DNA of 39,064 nt from Desulfuromonadales bacterium (GTDB lineage Bacteria > Desulfobacterota > Desulfuromonadia > Desulfuromonadales > UBA2197), in assembly GCA_014859605.1 (NCBI GenBank), contig JACUTW010000017.1:1-39064 (forward strand), written 5' to 3'. This document shows, piece after piece, positions 8,435 through 17,656 of this stretch. Numbering within the stretch: the first letter of the stretch is position 1; each line of letters begins with the position of its first letter. The position numbers were made by a program, and so were the translations under genes. The notes beneath the pieces were generated by a model. It did not search any database, was not told the origin of the DNA, and saw only the letters and a list, made by a program, of their open reading frames with translations.

Positions 8435-10399
8435 CTATTTAAAAACGTAATAGGCGATGATGACAAAGACACCGATGACCATGGTCATCGCATAACTGGC
8501 AATCAGTCCGGACTGGGTATAACGCATGCCCCGGGCACAGGCTTCGATCGTCGATGCGACACCGTTTACCACACCATCAACCAGCTTGACGTCAAAACCT
8601 TTCCACAGGAAGGTGCCGAGCTTCTTGGTCGGATTGACGAAGAGAGCATCGTAAATTTCGTCGACATACCATTTATTGAAGACCGCACGGTGCAAGCCCG
8701 GGAATTTAGCAACAAACTTTCCAGGGAGTTCCGGATTTTTGTTGTACATGTAGAGGGCTATACCGATGCCAATGGAAGCGACAACTACAGAGAAGAACAT
8801 CAAACCGTACTCAGCCGCGTGACTGCCATGAGCCGAAAGGTTGAAGGTTTCCTGTGCATGTCCGAAGACCGGATCAAGGAAGGTTGCCAGATGATTCGAT
8901 CCGCCGAGGAGGGCAGGAACACCGACAAACCCACCCACCGCCGCCAGACCGGCAAGGATAATCAGCGGCAAAGTAATCGTCCACGGTGACTCAGGAATGT
9001 GATCCTTGGCTTTGGGATTGGCGCGACACTCACCCCAGAAGGTCATCGAGACCAAACGGAACATATAGAAAGCTGTCATCATCGCCGCGCCGGTGGCCGT
9101 CAGCCAAAGGAGCCAGTGCCCACGCGTCGAAGCGAAAGCCCACCAAAGAATTTCATCTTTGGAGAAGAAGCCGGCGAGAGGCGGGATGCCGGCAATGGCA
9201 ATGGTCGAGATCAGGAAAGTCCAGTAAGTGATCTTCATCTTTTTAGAAAGACCGCCCATGTTGCGCATATCCTGGGGATCATCGTGGCTGTGTGCATGGT
9301 GCAGACCATGGTGCATGCCGTGAATGACCGAACCGGACCCGAGGAAGAGACAGGCCTTGAAGAAGGCATGGGTCATCAGGTGGAAAATACCGGCGGTAAA
9401 CGCCCCGACTCCCATCGCCAGGAACATGAAACCGAGCTGGGAAACGGTTGAGTAAGCGAGGACGCGCTTGATATCATTCTGGGCAAACCCGATGCTGGCG
9501 GCAAAGATCGCCGTCGCGGCTCCGACCATGGCGACAATCAGCATCGTTGTTGGCGACATGGCGAAGAGAATGTTCATGCGCCCGATCATGTAGACGCCAG
9601 CGGTGACCATCGTCGCAGCATGGATGAGGGCGGAGACAGGGGTCGGACCTTCCATCGCATCCGGCAGCCAGGTATAAAGAGGAATCTGTGCCGATTTACC
9701 GGTGGCGCCGAGGAAGAAACAGAGGGTAACGATCGTCACCACCAAACTTCCGGCACCCAGGAGATGGGCATTGGCTGCGATTTCAGTAAACTTGACCGTC
9801 CAGACCCCGTGGGAACCGAGAGTCCAGAAGAGGATACCGAGACCGACGAGGAAGCCGAAGTCCCCGACCCGGTTAACTACGAAAGCCTTCTTGGCGGCAT
9901 CACCGGCACTCTTCTTATGGAAGTAGTAGCCGATCAGCAGATAGGAGCAGAGTCCGACTCCTTCCCAGCCGATGAACATCACCAGGGCATTGTTGCCGAG
10001 GACCAGCATCAGCATGCAGAAGCAGAAGAGGTTGAGGTAGGAGAAGAAGCGGTAGAAGCCTTCTTCGCCGTGCATGTAACCGATCGAATAAAGATGGATC
10101 AGTGTCCCGACCCCGGTGACGACCATAATCATCAGCGCCGAGAGGGGATCAAGGAGGAAGCCCCATTCAACCTGAAGATGACCGACCGACATCCATGAAC
10201 CAAGGATCTGTTCGTGCACCTTGACCGGGTCGTTCAGCAAGCTGAAGAAGCAGCCTGCCGAGACCACAAAGGAGAGTCCGATCATGGCTGTCGCTAAGCC
10301 GCCAATGACCGCTTCGTTCTTAATCTTCTTGCCGAACAGCCCGTTGATGATGGAACCCACCAGCGGAAAGAACGGTATGAGCCAGAGATAGTCGTACAT
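8435..10399 (-). CDS. nuoL: NADH-quinone oxidoreductase subunit L
   Basis: 654 aa, the expected size for NuoL including the C-terminal lateral helix. It is the distal antiporter-like proton-pumping subunit. Conserved elements include FIGWEGVGLCSYLLIGYYFH, the discontinuous helix QIPLYTWLPDAMEGPTPVSA, and KACLFLGSGSVIHGMHHGLH. The latter contains a His-rich loop (HGMHHGLHHAHSH) that is commonly seen in NuoL. The last ~100 residues contain an amphipathic stretch and a final transmembrane anchor. The frame is complete. Confidence 0.97.
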   Translation of the reverse strand: MYDYLWLIPFFPLVGSIINGLFGKKIKNEAVIGGLATAMIGLSFVVSAGCFFSLLNDPVKVHEQILGSWMSVGHLQVEWGFLLDPLSALMIMVVTGVGTLIHLYSIGYMHGEEGFYRFFSYLNLFCFCMLMLVLGNNALVMFIGWEGVGLCSYLLIGYYFHKKSAGDAAKKAFVVNRVGDFGFLVGLGILFWTLGSHGVWTVKFTEIAANAHLLGAGSLVVTIVTLCFFLGATGKSAQIPLYTWLPDAMEGPTPVSALIHAATMVTAGVYMIGRMNILFAMSPTTMLIVAMVGAATAIFAASIGFAQNDIKRVLAYSTVSQLGFMFLAMGVGAFTAGIFHLMTHAFFKACLFLGSGSVIHGMHHGLHHAHSHDDPQDMRNMGGLSKKMKITYWTFLISTIAIAGIPPLAGFFSKDEILWWAFASTRGHWLLWLTATGAAMMTAFYMFRLVSMTFWGECRANPKAKDHIPESPWTITLPLIILAGLAAVGGFVGVPALLGGSNHLATFLDPVFGHAQETFNLSAHGSHAAEYGLMFFSVVVASIGIGIALYMYNKNPELPGKFVAKFPGLHRAVFNKWYVDEIYDALFVNPTKKLGTFLWKGFDVKLVDGVVNGVASTIEACARGMRYTQSGLIASYAMTMVIGVFVIIAYYVFK

Positions 10400-10445
10400 C
10401 TAAAACTCCTTCGAGCGCAAAGTCCCTAAATGCAGCGGGTCGCGG

Positions 10446-10748
10446 TTACCATTTCAACGTGTTAGCATCATCGATATCGAGGCTCTCACGATTACGGAAG
10501 AATGTAATCATCAGGGCAAGCCCGACAGCAGCCTCAGCCGCAGCCACGGCCATGACAAAGAGAACAAAGACCTGCCCATCCATGTTGCCAAGATGACGGG
10601 AAAGAGCAATAAAGGTCAGATTCACGGCATTGAGCATGAGCTCGATACACATGAAAACGACGATAGAATTCTTTCTGGTCAAGACACCAAAGACGCCAAG
10701 TGAAAAAAGGATGGCACTTAATACCAGAAAATAGTTGACAGAAATCAT
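10446..10748 (-). CDS. nuoK: NADH-quinone oxidoreductase subunit K
   Basis: 100 aa with three transmembrane helices. It is a membrane-arm subunit on the proton pathway between the quinone site and the antiporter modules. The two conserved membrane glutamates lie in [20 protein letters not shown] and [20 protein letters not shown]. It is located between nuoJ (26 nt) and nuoL (46 nt). Confidence 0.97.
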   Translation of the reverse strand: MISVNYFLVLSAILFSLGVFGVLTRKNSIVVFMCIELMLNAVNLTFIALSRHLGNMDGQVFVLFVMAVAAAEAAVGLALMITFFRNRESLDIDDANTLKW

Positions 10749-10774
10749 GGTCTCTCTCCTGTTTCCCTTCAGCT

Positions 10775-11278
10775 TTAGACGTCGCGCTTCGCCAGCACAA
10801 TTGCGCCGACTATCGCAACCAACAGCAGAATGGCGGTCAATTCAAATGGTAATAGGAATTCGGTAAAGAGCGATCTGGCCAGCAGCTCGGTGTGACCAAA
10901 CTCCAGAATGGCACTCTCAGTCATCGGCCCTTCGATGTTGGCCACTTCGCCGCGATTCAGCATGTACAGGACCTGGACAGCCACCAGGACCGACATCAAG
11001 GCGCCACCGGCGACAGCATGAGAAGACTTGACAACATCCACTGTACCGATATTGAGCAACATGATGACGAAGATAATCAGCACCATGATCGCCCCGGCAT
11101 ATACGATCAACTGGATCGCGGCCATAAAGGGGGCATCGAGCATCACGTAGCAGGTCGCCAGGCAAAAGAAAGTATTCACCAAAGCAATGGCGCTGTTTAC
11201 CGGGTTTTTGCAGGTGACGACGAAGACGCCGGACCCAACCGCGACAAACGCTACAAAGAGAAAAAAGAGGATCTCCAT
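10775..11278 (-). CDS. nuoJ: NADH-quinone oxidoreductase subunit J
   Basis: 167 aa with five transmembrane helices. NuoJ contributes the helix with a pi-bulge that takes part in conformational coupling. The conserved stretch [20 protein letters not shown] is present, followed by a hydrophilic loop and two further helices ending in [15 protein letters not shown]. It lies 18 nt after nuoI. Confidence 0.96.
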   Translation of the reverse strand: MEILFFLFVAFVAVGSGVFVVTCKNPVNSAIALVNTFFCLATCYVMLDAPFMAAIQLIVYAGAIMVLIIFVIMLLNIGTVDVVKSSHAVAGGALMSVLVAVQVLYMLNRGEVANIEGPMTESAILEFGHTELLARSLFTEFLLPFELTAILLLVAIVGAIVLAKRDV

Positions 11279-11296
11279 CGGTAGTGCTCCTATTCG

Positions 11297-11692
11297 TTAC
11301 TTGAGCAGGCGCTCTTTGGTGAATTCAAAATCTTCGCGCTTGTAATTGGCAAGCTCGTAGTTTCCGGTCATTTCAATGGCCTCTACCGGGCAGGCTTCCA
11401 CGCAGTAACCGCAAAAGATGCAACGCAGCAGATCAATTTTGTAGACCTTCGGATATTTTTCACCCTTGTCGTTTTCAGCTGTCTCGACGGTTATACATTT
11501 AGCCGGACAGACTGTCGGGCAAAGATAACAACCGACACATTTTTCCCGGTCGTGCTGTAACACGAGACGGTGCAGACCACGGAAGCGCTCTGACGGCTGC
11601 AACCTCTGCTTGGGATACTCAACGGTCGTCCTGTATTTCGGCGACAGATGCTTGAAGGTGATCCACAGACCTTGCGCAAATTCTTTGAACAT
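11297..11692 (-). CDS. nuoI: NADH-quinone oxidoreductase subunit I (two [4Fe-4S] ferredoxin-like)
   Basis: 131 aa. Two CxxCxxCxxxCP motifs, CVGCYLCPTVCP and CIFCGYCVEACP, bind clusters N6a and N6b. These carry electrons from NuoG towards cluster N2 in NuoB. The N-terminal amphipathic helix (FAQGLWITFKHL) docks on the membrane. It is slightly shorter than the E. coli protein, as in many anaerobes. It sits between nuoH (32 nt) and nuoJ. Confidence 0.97.
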   Translation of the reverse strand: MFKEFAQGLWITFKHLSPKYRTTVEYPKQRLQPSERFRGLHRLVLQHDREKCVGCYLCPTVCPAKCITVETAENDKGEKYPKVYKIDLLRCIFCGYCVEACPVEAIEMTGNYELANYKREDFEFTKERLLK

Positions 11693-11724
11693 GGGTCAAA
11701 CCTCGTTCTCTAGGTTGGATACTG

Positions 11725-12771
11725 CTAAAGCAGAATAAGGAGGGCGGTTACAACGATATTCAACATCGCCAGCGGGATGAAAATCTTCCATCCCAGAAAC
11801 ATCAGCTGGTCATAGCGCACGCGCGGCCAGGTGGCGCGAATCCACATAAAGAACATCATGAAGCCAACGACCTTGATGAAAAGGTTGAGCGCTCCCCAGA
11901 AGGGGCCGTCCCATCCACCCAGGAAGAGAGTCGAAATGACCGCGGAAAGGACGATCATATTCGCGTATTCCGCCATGAAGAAGAGGGCGTATTTCATCGA
12001 GGAATATTCCGTTGCGAAACCGGAAACAAGTTCCGTCTCTGCCTCGGGAAGGTCAAAAGGAGTCCGGTTGATTTCAGCAAGGGAGCAGATGACAAAGATG
12101 CCGAAAGCAAGGGGTTGCGAGAAGATGTACCAGTTATGAATCCAGGCGGGGAGCGAAGTAATCCCCCAGAGCGGTCCCTGTTGCGCTTCGACAAGGCCGC
12201 GCATGCTCAGAGTGCCGGAGAGCATGAAGATGGCAACGATAACCATCCCGGCAGCAAGTTCGTATGAAATCACCTGGGCAGTGGAGCGAATGCCGCCAAG
12301 GAGTGCATACTTACTGTTCGAACTCCAGCCGGCAAGGACGACTCCGTAAACCCCGAGGCCAGCCATCGCCAGGATGAAGAGGACGCCGACATTCAGGTCA
12401 GCTATCTGCATCGGGATGATGTAACCGAGGAGGGTGATATCGCGACCGAAGGGGATAATTGCAACTGTCACCAGGGCAGGGACAACCATCATCATCGGAG
12501 CGAGCACAAAAGAGAGCTTGCTCGCTTGTGCCGGAATGATGTCTTCTTTAAAGAAGAGTTTAAGACCATCGGCGATCGGCTGAAGCAGACCGCAAGGTCC
12601 GGTCATCGTCGGACCAAGACGGGTTTGCATATGACCGATCAGTTTACGCTCAACCCAGGTGGCGTAAGCAATCATCAGCATCACCACGCCGAAGACAGCC
12701 AGTATCTTAACCAGCATGACTGCGACGAACATTCCGGGTGCATTTGACAGGCTTAACAGTTCAGGTGTCAT
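11725..12771 (-). CDS. nuoH: NADH-quinone oxidoreductase subunit H
   Basis: 348 aa with eight predicted transmembrane helices. NuoH forms much of the quinone-binding chamber and the first proton pathway. The conserved segments ERKLIGHMQTRLGPTMTGP and NRTPFDLPEAETELVSGFAT are intact, including the acidic loop facing the quinone cavity. FKEDIIPAQASKLSFVLAPM follows the usual pattern. It lies 47 nt after nuoG. Confidence 0.97.
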   Translation of the reverse strand: MTPELLSLSNAPGMFVAVMLVKILAVFGVVMLMIAYATWVERKLIGHMQTRLGPTMTGPCGLLQPIADGLKLFFKEDIIPAQASKLSFVLAPMMMVVPALVTVAIIPFGRDITLLGYIIPMQIADLNVGVLFILAMAGLGVYGVVLAGWSSNSKYALLGGIRSTAQVISYELAAGMVIVAIFMLSGTLSMRGLVEAQQGPLWGITSLPAWIHNWYIFSQPLAFGIFVICSLAEINRTPFDLPEAETELVSGFATEYSSMKYALFFMAEYANMIVLSAVISTLFLGGWDGPFWGALNLFIKVVGFMMFFMWIRATWPRVRYDQLMFLGWKIFIPLAMLNIVVTALLILL

Positions 12772-12818
12772 GTCTATCCTCTTCCTTCGCTGTATTCTAG
12801 TATGTACACTACAATAAT

Positions 12819-15272
12819 TTATTTACTGACCTGGACCGGCGTAACCGCGGCCCCGTGCCAGATACGATTGAGGCCGGCAGATGCAAAGTGATAGGGGGCA
12901 AAGAGGACACCTTTGGGGAGACGCTGCCCTACTTTTACCTTTATCTTTATTTCCGCCCCATTGCCTTTGAGTGTAACAATTTCGCCCTCCTTAACCTGCA
13001 GGGCCGCAGCATCTTCACGGCCAAACTCGAGGTATGCTTCATGTTCAACAGCATTGGGGCCGCTGGCATGAGTGGAGAGGGTGCCGTTGTGATAAAGGGC
13101 ACTGCCGGTCACCAGCACTAAACCGTCAACAGGAGATTGTCCCTGAACCGCCTGGACTTTACGGCGGGAAAGAGAAAGGTTCTCACCGCCCCAGACTGTT
13201 CCCTGAGCGCCAATGCTGGAAAAATCGATCTCACGGTAAGGCTCTATTGCTGCGAAGATCGCTTCTATGCCAGTGTAAGCGATCTTTCCGCCAAGCCGGG
13301 CATCAAGTTGAGCAAAGATCGCTCCATCCGCCTGGGCCTCGCCGGGGGAAGGGACACCGGGCCGGACGCGCTGAATGCGGCGCTCGGCATTGGTAAAGGT
13401 TCCATCCTTCTCGGCATAGCTGGTAGCGGGAAGAACAACGTGAGCGAGTTCGGCAGTTGGTGATAGAAAGATATCCTGGACTACAAGGAAAGGTATCTTC
13501 TTGAGAGCCGCTTCGAGAGCTCCCCGATTCGGATAGACACTGAGCGGGTCTTCTGCAATCACATAAAGTGCATCGACCTGTCCGGCAAGCATGGCGCTTG
13601 ATCCGAGGGCTCCGGAACCGGGCAGAATCCCGAGATCGATGGCTCCCTGGCTGTTGGCTTTTTCGCCGCAAAGGTAGAGACCGCTTCCTTCCCGGCCGGC
13701 AATCCCGGTCAGCAGAGCCAGGTTGGCTGCAGCGACGGCTATTTCACGACTCTGGGAAGCGTAGGGTACGCCATAAGCAAGGAGAATGGCAGCGCATTTG
13801 GCTGCAACCATTCGCCGCGCGGAAACTCGGATGAGTTCAGCATCAACACCGGTCTGGGCCTCTACGGCTTCCGGGGTATAGGCGGCCAATGCCGCCTTCA
13901 GTTCGGCAATACCCTCAACCCCTTCTGTCACCGCAATGTTTTCATCAAGGAGGACAAAAGCCATGGCATTGAGGACATTCACCTCGGTCCCGGGTTTGGT
14001 CAGCAGGGTTTTGGCGCCGGGCAGTTTGGCAAACTTTCCTTTTTTATCGGAGATAACAAAGAGGTTTGCTTCACGACGCTTGACTGCCTGATTGACAACC
14101 ATGCCGAAGACCGGATGGGTCTCATAAAAATCCGAACGGATACAAAGAATCGCTTCTGCATCCTCCACCTGCGGATAAGTGCCGGTCGAAGCTGTCACCC
14201 CGAGAGTTGCCAGGAGACCTTCGGTCACGCCCTTGTAGCATTCACCGCCGGAGTGGTCGATATTTTCAGTACCGAGGGTTTTGGCAAGATTTTTCAGCAG
14301 GAAGAATTCTTCATTGGTGAGACGGGCACCGGCAAGAATGCCTACCCCTTTGGCTGCTTGCGCTTGTTGCAGACCGGTGGCAACGGCGGCCAGCGCTTCA
14401 TCCCATGTGGCCGGGACCAGCTGACCGTTTTTGCGCAACAACGGCTGGGTCAAGCGATCCTTGCTGTTGATAAAGGAATAGCCGAAACGGCCACGGACGC
14501 AGAGATTACCGTCATTAACGCCGTTTTTATCGTTAAAACGGATGGTTTCAACCTTGTTCTTGAGGACACCAAAGGTCACTGTGCAGCCGTTACCGCAATA
14601 ACCGCAGACCGAATCGACCTCTTTCAGCTGCCAGGGACGGGCCTTGAATTTGAAAGGGCGGGGCAGAATGGCACCGACCGGACACATCGAGACACACTGG
14701 CCGCAGAACTCACAATTCAAACCGCGATCAAAGGCCGTAGCAATCTTGGTCTCAAAGCCGCGATTAATGAAAGAGTAGGAACCGTAACCGACAATTTCGT
14801 CACAAACACGCACGCACTTGCCACACAAAACACAGCGGTTCATGTTGCGCTCGATCAGTGGGTTGACTTCATCTTTCGGCAGATCGAATTTGACCCCCTC
14901 AAATCGGTTACTGCAACAGTCGAAATCGTAAGCAAGATCCTGGAGATCACATTCGCCGGCTTTGTCGCAGACCGGACAATCAAGGACGTGGTTGACCAGA
15001 AGGAATTCAAGGACTGTCTTGCGAACTTTATTGATTTCAGCGGAAGAGGAACGGACAATCATCCCCTCAGTTACTGGCGTTGTACAGGAGGGGATCAATC
15101 GTCCCTTCATCTGCTCAACTTCGACCAGACAAACACGACAGGCACCGTAAGGGAGGAGCTTCTTTGCATAACAGAGCACCGGTATCTCAACACCGGCCTG
15201 CATTGCGGCCTCATAGATGGTCGCGGTTCGGGGAACCGTAATCTGTTTACCGTCAATCGTAAGAGTTACCAT
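12819..15272 (-). CDS. nuoG: NADH-quinone oxidoreductase subunit G (molybdopterin oxidoreductase-like)
   Basis: 817 aa. The order is: a [2Fe-2S] ferredoxin domain (CYAKKLLPYGACRVCLVEVE plus a later Cys, cluster N1b); a His-Cys3 motif (HVLDCPVCDKAGEC, N5); two [4Fe-4S] motifs, CVLCGKCVRVCDE and CEFCGQCVSMCP; then a molybdopterin-oxidoreductase fold starting with CGYCGNGC and LCVRGRFGY (an N7-type cluster). The first motif CVLCGKC and the second CEFCGQC make this a formate-dehydrogenase-like NuoG as in many anaerobes. No cofactor is expected in the molybdopterin-like domain of complex I, but this is family knowledge, not visible here. It lies 30 nt after nuoF. Confidence 0.96.
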   Translation of the reverse strand: MVTLTIDGKQITVPRTATIYEAAMQAGVEIPVLCYAKKLLPYGACRVCLVEVEQMKGRLIPSCTTPVTEGMIVRSSSAEINKVRKTVLEFLLVNHVLDCPVCDKAGECDLQDLAYDFDCCSNRFEGVKFDLPKDEVNPLIERNMNRCVLCGKCVRVCDEIVGYGSYSFINRGFETKIATAFDRGLNCEFCGQCVSMCPVGAILPRPFKFKARPWQLKEVDSVCGYCGNGCTVTFGVLKNKVETIRFNDKNGVNDGNLCVRGRFGYSFINSKDRLTQPLLRKNGQLVPATWDEALAAVATGLQQAQAAKGVGILAGARLTNEEFFLLKNLAKTLGTENIDHSGGECYKGVTEGLLATLGVTASTGTYPQVEDAEAILCIRSDFYETHPVFGMVVNQAVKRREANLFVISDKKGKFAKLPGAKTLLTKPGTEVNVLNAMAFVLLDENIAVTEGVEGIAELKAALAAYTPEAVEAQTGVDAELIRVSARRMVAAKCAAILLAYGVPYASQSREIAVAAANLALLTGIAGREGSGLYLCGEKANSQGAIDLGILPGSGALGSSAMLAGQVDALYVIAEDPLSVYPNRGALEAALKKIPFLVVQDIFLSPTAELAHVVLPATSYAEKDGTFTNAERRIQRVRPGVPSPGEAQADGAIFAQLDARLGGKIAYTGIEAIFAAIEPYREIDFSSIGAQGTVWGGENLSLSRRKVQAVQGQSPVDGLVLVTGSALYHNGTLSTHASGPNAVEHEAYLEFGREDAAALQVKEGEIVTLKGNGAEIKIKVKVGQRLPKGVLFAPYHFASAGLNRIWHGAAVTPVQVSK

Positions 15273-15302
15273 TATCGACCTCGTATCCTCTACTGGTAAG
15301 CG

Positions 15303-17081
15303 CTACTCAATAGCCATGAACGGACAGGCATCGTAACAGGTTGTGCACCGAGTGCATTTATCAAGATCGATCACAGCCAGTTGCCCCTTTTCCCAGGTGA
15401 TTGCATCCACCGGGCAGGCCTTTTTACACATTCCGCACTTTTTGCAATTATCCATGACCGCGAATTTCAGCAACGGTTTACAGACATGCGACGGACAGTA
15501 CTTATCTTTGATATGTGCTTCGTATTCGTCCCGGAAGTAACGGATGGTCGACATGACCGGATTCGGTGCCGTTTGACCGAGGCCGCACAGCGAGCTCTTT
15601 TTGATGTCCACGGCCATATCAAGGAGCAGCTCAATGTCGCCTTCGCGCCCTTCACCAGCACAGATCCGCTCGAGGATTTCAAGCATAATCTTTAACCCGA
15701 TACGACAGGGGATGCACTTGCCACAGGATTCGACGCGAGTGAAGTTCAGGAAGAAACGGGCAACGTCAACCATACAGGTCGTTTCGTCCATAACCACCAG
15801 ACCACCTGATCCCATCATTGCGCCGGCCTTGATCAGCGAGTCATAATCGACCTGTGCTTCAAGAGCCTCGGCCGGGAGGCAGCCACCGGAGGGGCCACCG
15901 GCCTGCACCGCTTTAAACTTACGATTTTTGTGAATACCACCACAGACGTCGTAGATAACCTCGCGCACTGTCGTACCAGCCGGAACCTCAACCAGACCGG
16001 TATGCTTAACCTTGCCGGTCAGGGCGAAGATCTTGGTCCCCTTGGTCCCTTCGGTACCGATCGAGGCATACCATTCAGCGCTGTTATAAAAGATGTAGGA
16101 AATGTTGGCGAAAGTTTCAACGTTGTTAATGTTGGTCGGCTTCCCCCACAAGCCGCGCACGGCCGGGAAAGGGGGACGGGGACGGGACATGCCACGCTGC
16201 CCTTCGATGGAGGCCATCAACGCGGTCTCTTCCCCGCAGACAAAGGCACCGGCGCCAGCCTTGATCTTCAGGTCCAGCTTAAAGCCAAGCCCCATGCAGT
16301 CTTTTCCGAGAATTCCCTTTTCGTAACAGGTATCGATCGCTTTCTGCAGACGCTTGATTGCCAAGGGGTATTCGGCGCGGACATAAACATAGCCATAAGT
16401 ACAGCCAATGGCATAAGCACCTATCATCATTCCTTCGATCAAACCGTACGGGTCGCCTTCGAGGACCGAACGGTCCATAAAGGCCCCGGGATCACCTTCG
16501 TCAGCATTACAGATGAGATACTTCAAGTTACCGGGAGTCGCTTTGCAGAAGGACCACTTCATCCCGGTCGGGAAACCACCGCCCCCACGTCCGCGCAGTC
16601 CGGATTTCTTGACTTCCTCAATGACGTCTTCCTGCTTCATCGTCACTGCTTTACGGATGCCGCTAAAGCCCTGATGCTCAATAAAATCGTCATAACTCTC
16701 GGCATCGATCGTGCCGCAACGTGAGAAGACAATGCGCTGCTGCTTGGCGAGAAAATCATTATAATATTTACCGGCAACTTTGTTTTCAACCGGGGTGCCG
16801 GCCAGGATATGCTCCTCGACTATTTGCGGCACCAGATCGACGGTCACAAAGTCATAAGTCACCGACGCCTGACCAGGGATAACAATGTCCACCAGGACGT
16901 CGTTGGCACAAAGGCCCCGACAGCCGGTACGTTTGACATTACAGCGCTTGCCGACTTTGGCTTCAACGCCATGCTTGGCGAACTCGGCCTCAAAGGCCGC
17001 AGCGACCTCGAGGGAACCGGAAGCGATCCCGCCAGTGCCGGTACAGATTTGTACTTGAATTTGTTCGGAAGGTGCGGCCAT
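15303..17081 (-). CDS. nuoF: NADH-quinone oxidoreductase subunit F with N-terminal thioredoxin-like and C-terminal ferredoxin domains
   Basis: 592 aa, longer than E. coli NuoF. The order is: N-terminal thioredoxin-like [2Fe-2S] domain (about 1-110); NADH/FMN-binding core with SGLRGRGGGGFPTGMKW, CNADEGDPGAFMDRSVLEGD and GAFVCGEETALMASIEG; cluster N3 motif ESCGKCIPCRIG plus a later Cys (SSLCGLGQTAP); and a C-terminal pair of [4Fe-4S] motifs, CKKCGMCKKACP and CTRCTTCYDACP. This arrangement also occurs in HndC/HydB-type hydrogenase subunits and in anaerobe NuoF. In the N-terminal domain the first cysteine pair appears incomplete (CTGTGGIA, where C-x4-C is usual), while CRGLC is present. Its place between nuoE and nuoG supports a complex I role. 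Confidence 0.95.
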   Translation of the reverse strand: MAAPSEQIQVQICTGTGGIASGSLEVAAAFEAEFAKHGVEAKVGKRCNVKRTGCRGLCANDVLVDIVIPGQASVTYDFVTVDLVPQIVEEHILAGTPVENKVAGKYYNDFLAKQQRIVFSRCGTIDAESYDDFIEHQGFSGIRKAVTMKQEDVIEEVKKSGLRGRGGGGFPTGMKWSFCKATPGNLKYLICNADEGDPGAFMDRSVLEGDPYGLIEGMMIGAYAIGCTYGYVYVRAEYPLAIKRLQKAIDTCYEKGILGKDCMGLGFKLDLKIKAGAGAFVCGEETALMASIEGQRGMSRPRPPFPAVRGLWGKPTNINNVETFANISYIFYNSAEWYASIGTEGTKGTKIFALTGKVKHTGLVEVPAGTTVREVIYDVCGGIHKNRKFKAVQAGGPSGGCLPAEALEAQVDYDSLIKAGAMMGSGGLVVMDETTCMVDVARFFLNFTRVESCGKCIPCRIGLKIMLEILERICAGEGREGDIELLLDMAVDIKKSSLCGLGQTAPNPVMSTIRYFRDEYEAHIKDKYCPSHVCKPLLKFAVMDNCKKCGMCKKACPVDAITWEKGQLAVIDLDKCTRCTTCYDACPFMAIE

Positions 17082-17130
17082 CTCGTCTATCTCCGCTACA
17101 GGTTTGGGTAGTGGTTCATTCCCGACGTGC

Positions 17131-17631
17131 TTAGTCCATCGCCAGGTATTTATCGATGACTTCGTTCATTTTCTGCACGTTCAGGCTGCCATAAGTGGCA
17201 TCGTTGACCATGATGACCGGAGCCATGCCGCATGCACCGATGCAGGCCACATACTCGGCGGTAAACTTAAGATCTTCTGTCGTCTCGGCATGGCCGATTC
17301 CAAGGCGCTCGGTGACAACATCACCGATACGGTTGGCCCCCCGGACATGACAAGCCGTCCCTTTGCAGACGCGAACGATATATTTTCCGCGCGGCTCCAG
17401 GTGAAACTGGGCGTAAAATGTCAGAACACCGAAAATCTGGCTGGAATATACATTGAGACGATCGGCAACAAGATCAACACACGGCTCGGGAATATATCCA
17501 TAATGCTCTTGAATCGCCTGCAACACCGGCATCAGGGCACCCTGTATCGTCTCGTAATGATCGAGAATCTCATTCGCGCCGGTGAGATCTATTTCCTGTT
17601 CCTGCTCTTGTGTTTCCGCAACATTACTCAT
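17131..17631 (-). CDS. nuoE: NADH-quinone oxidoreductase subunit E
   Basis: 166 aa with a thioredoxin-like fold carrying one [2Fe-2S] cluster (N1a). The four ligands are visible in VCKGTACHVRG and ACIGACGMAP. A helical N-terminal domain (LMPVLQAIQEHYGYIPEPCV) precedes it. NuoE partners with NuoF in the NADH dehydrogenase module. The first ~20 residues are acidic and Gln-rich and look unstructured. Gaps are 25 nt to nuoD and 49 nt to nuoF. Confidence 0.97.
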   Translation of the reverse strand: MSNVAETQEQEQEIDLTGANEILDHYETIQGALMPVLQAIQEHYGYIPEPCVDLVADRLNVYSSQIFGVLTFYAQFHLEPRGKYIVRVCKGTACHVRGANRIGDVVTERLGIGHAETTEDLKFTAEYVACIGACGMAPVIMVNDATYGSLNVQKMNEVIDKYLAMD

Positions 17632-17656
17632 ATAGAGCCCTCTTTAACGCCGGGAT

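Noticed and set aside
7301-8989. 562-codon open frame antisense to nuoM and nuoL
   Set aside because: It spans the junction of two conserved genes on the other strand, is rich in His, Asp and Glu as expected from reversed membrane-protein codons, and has no domain.
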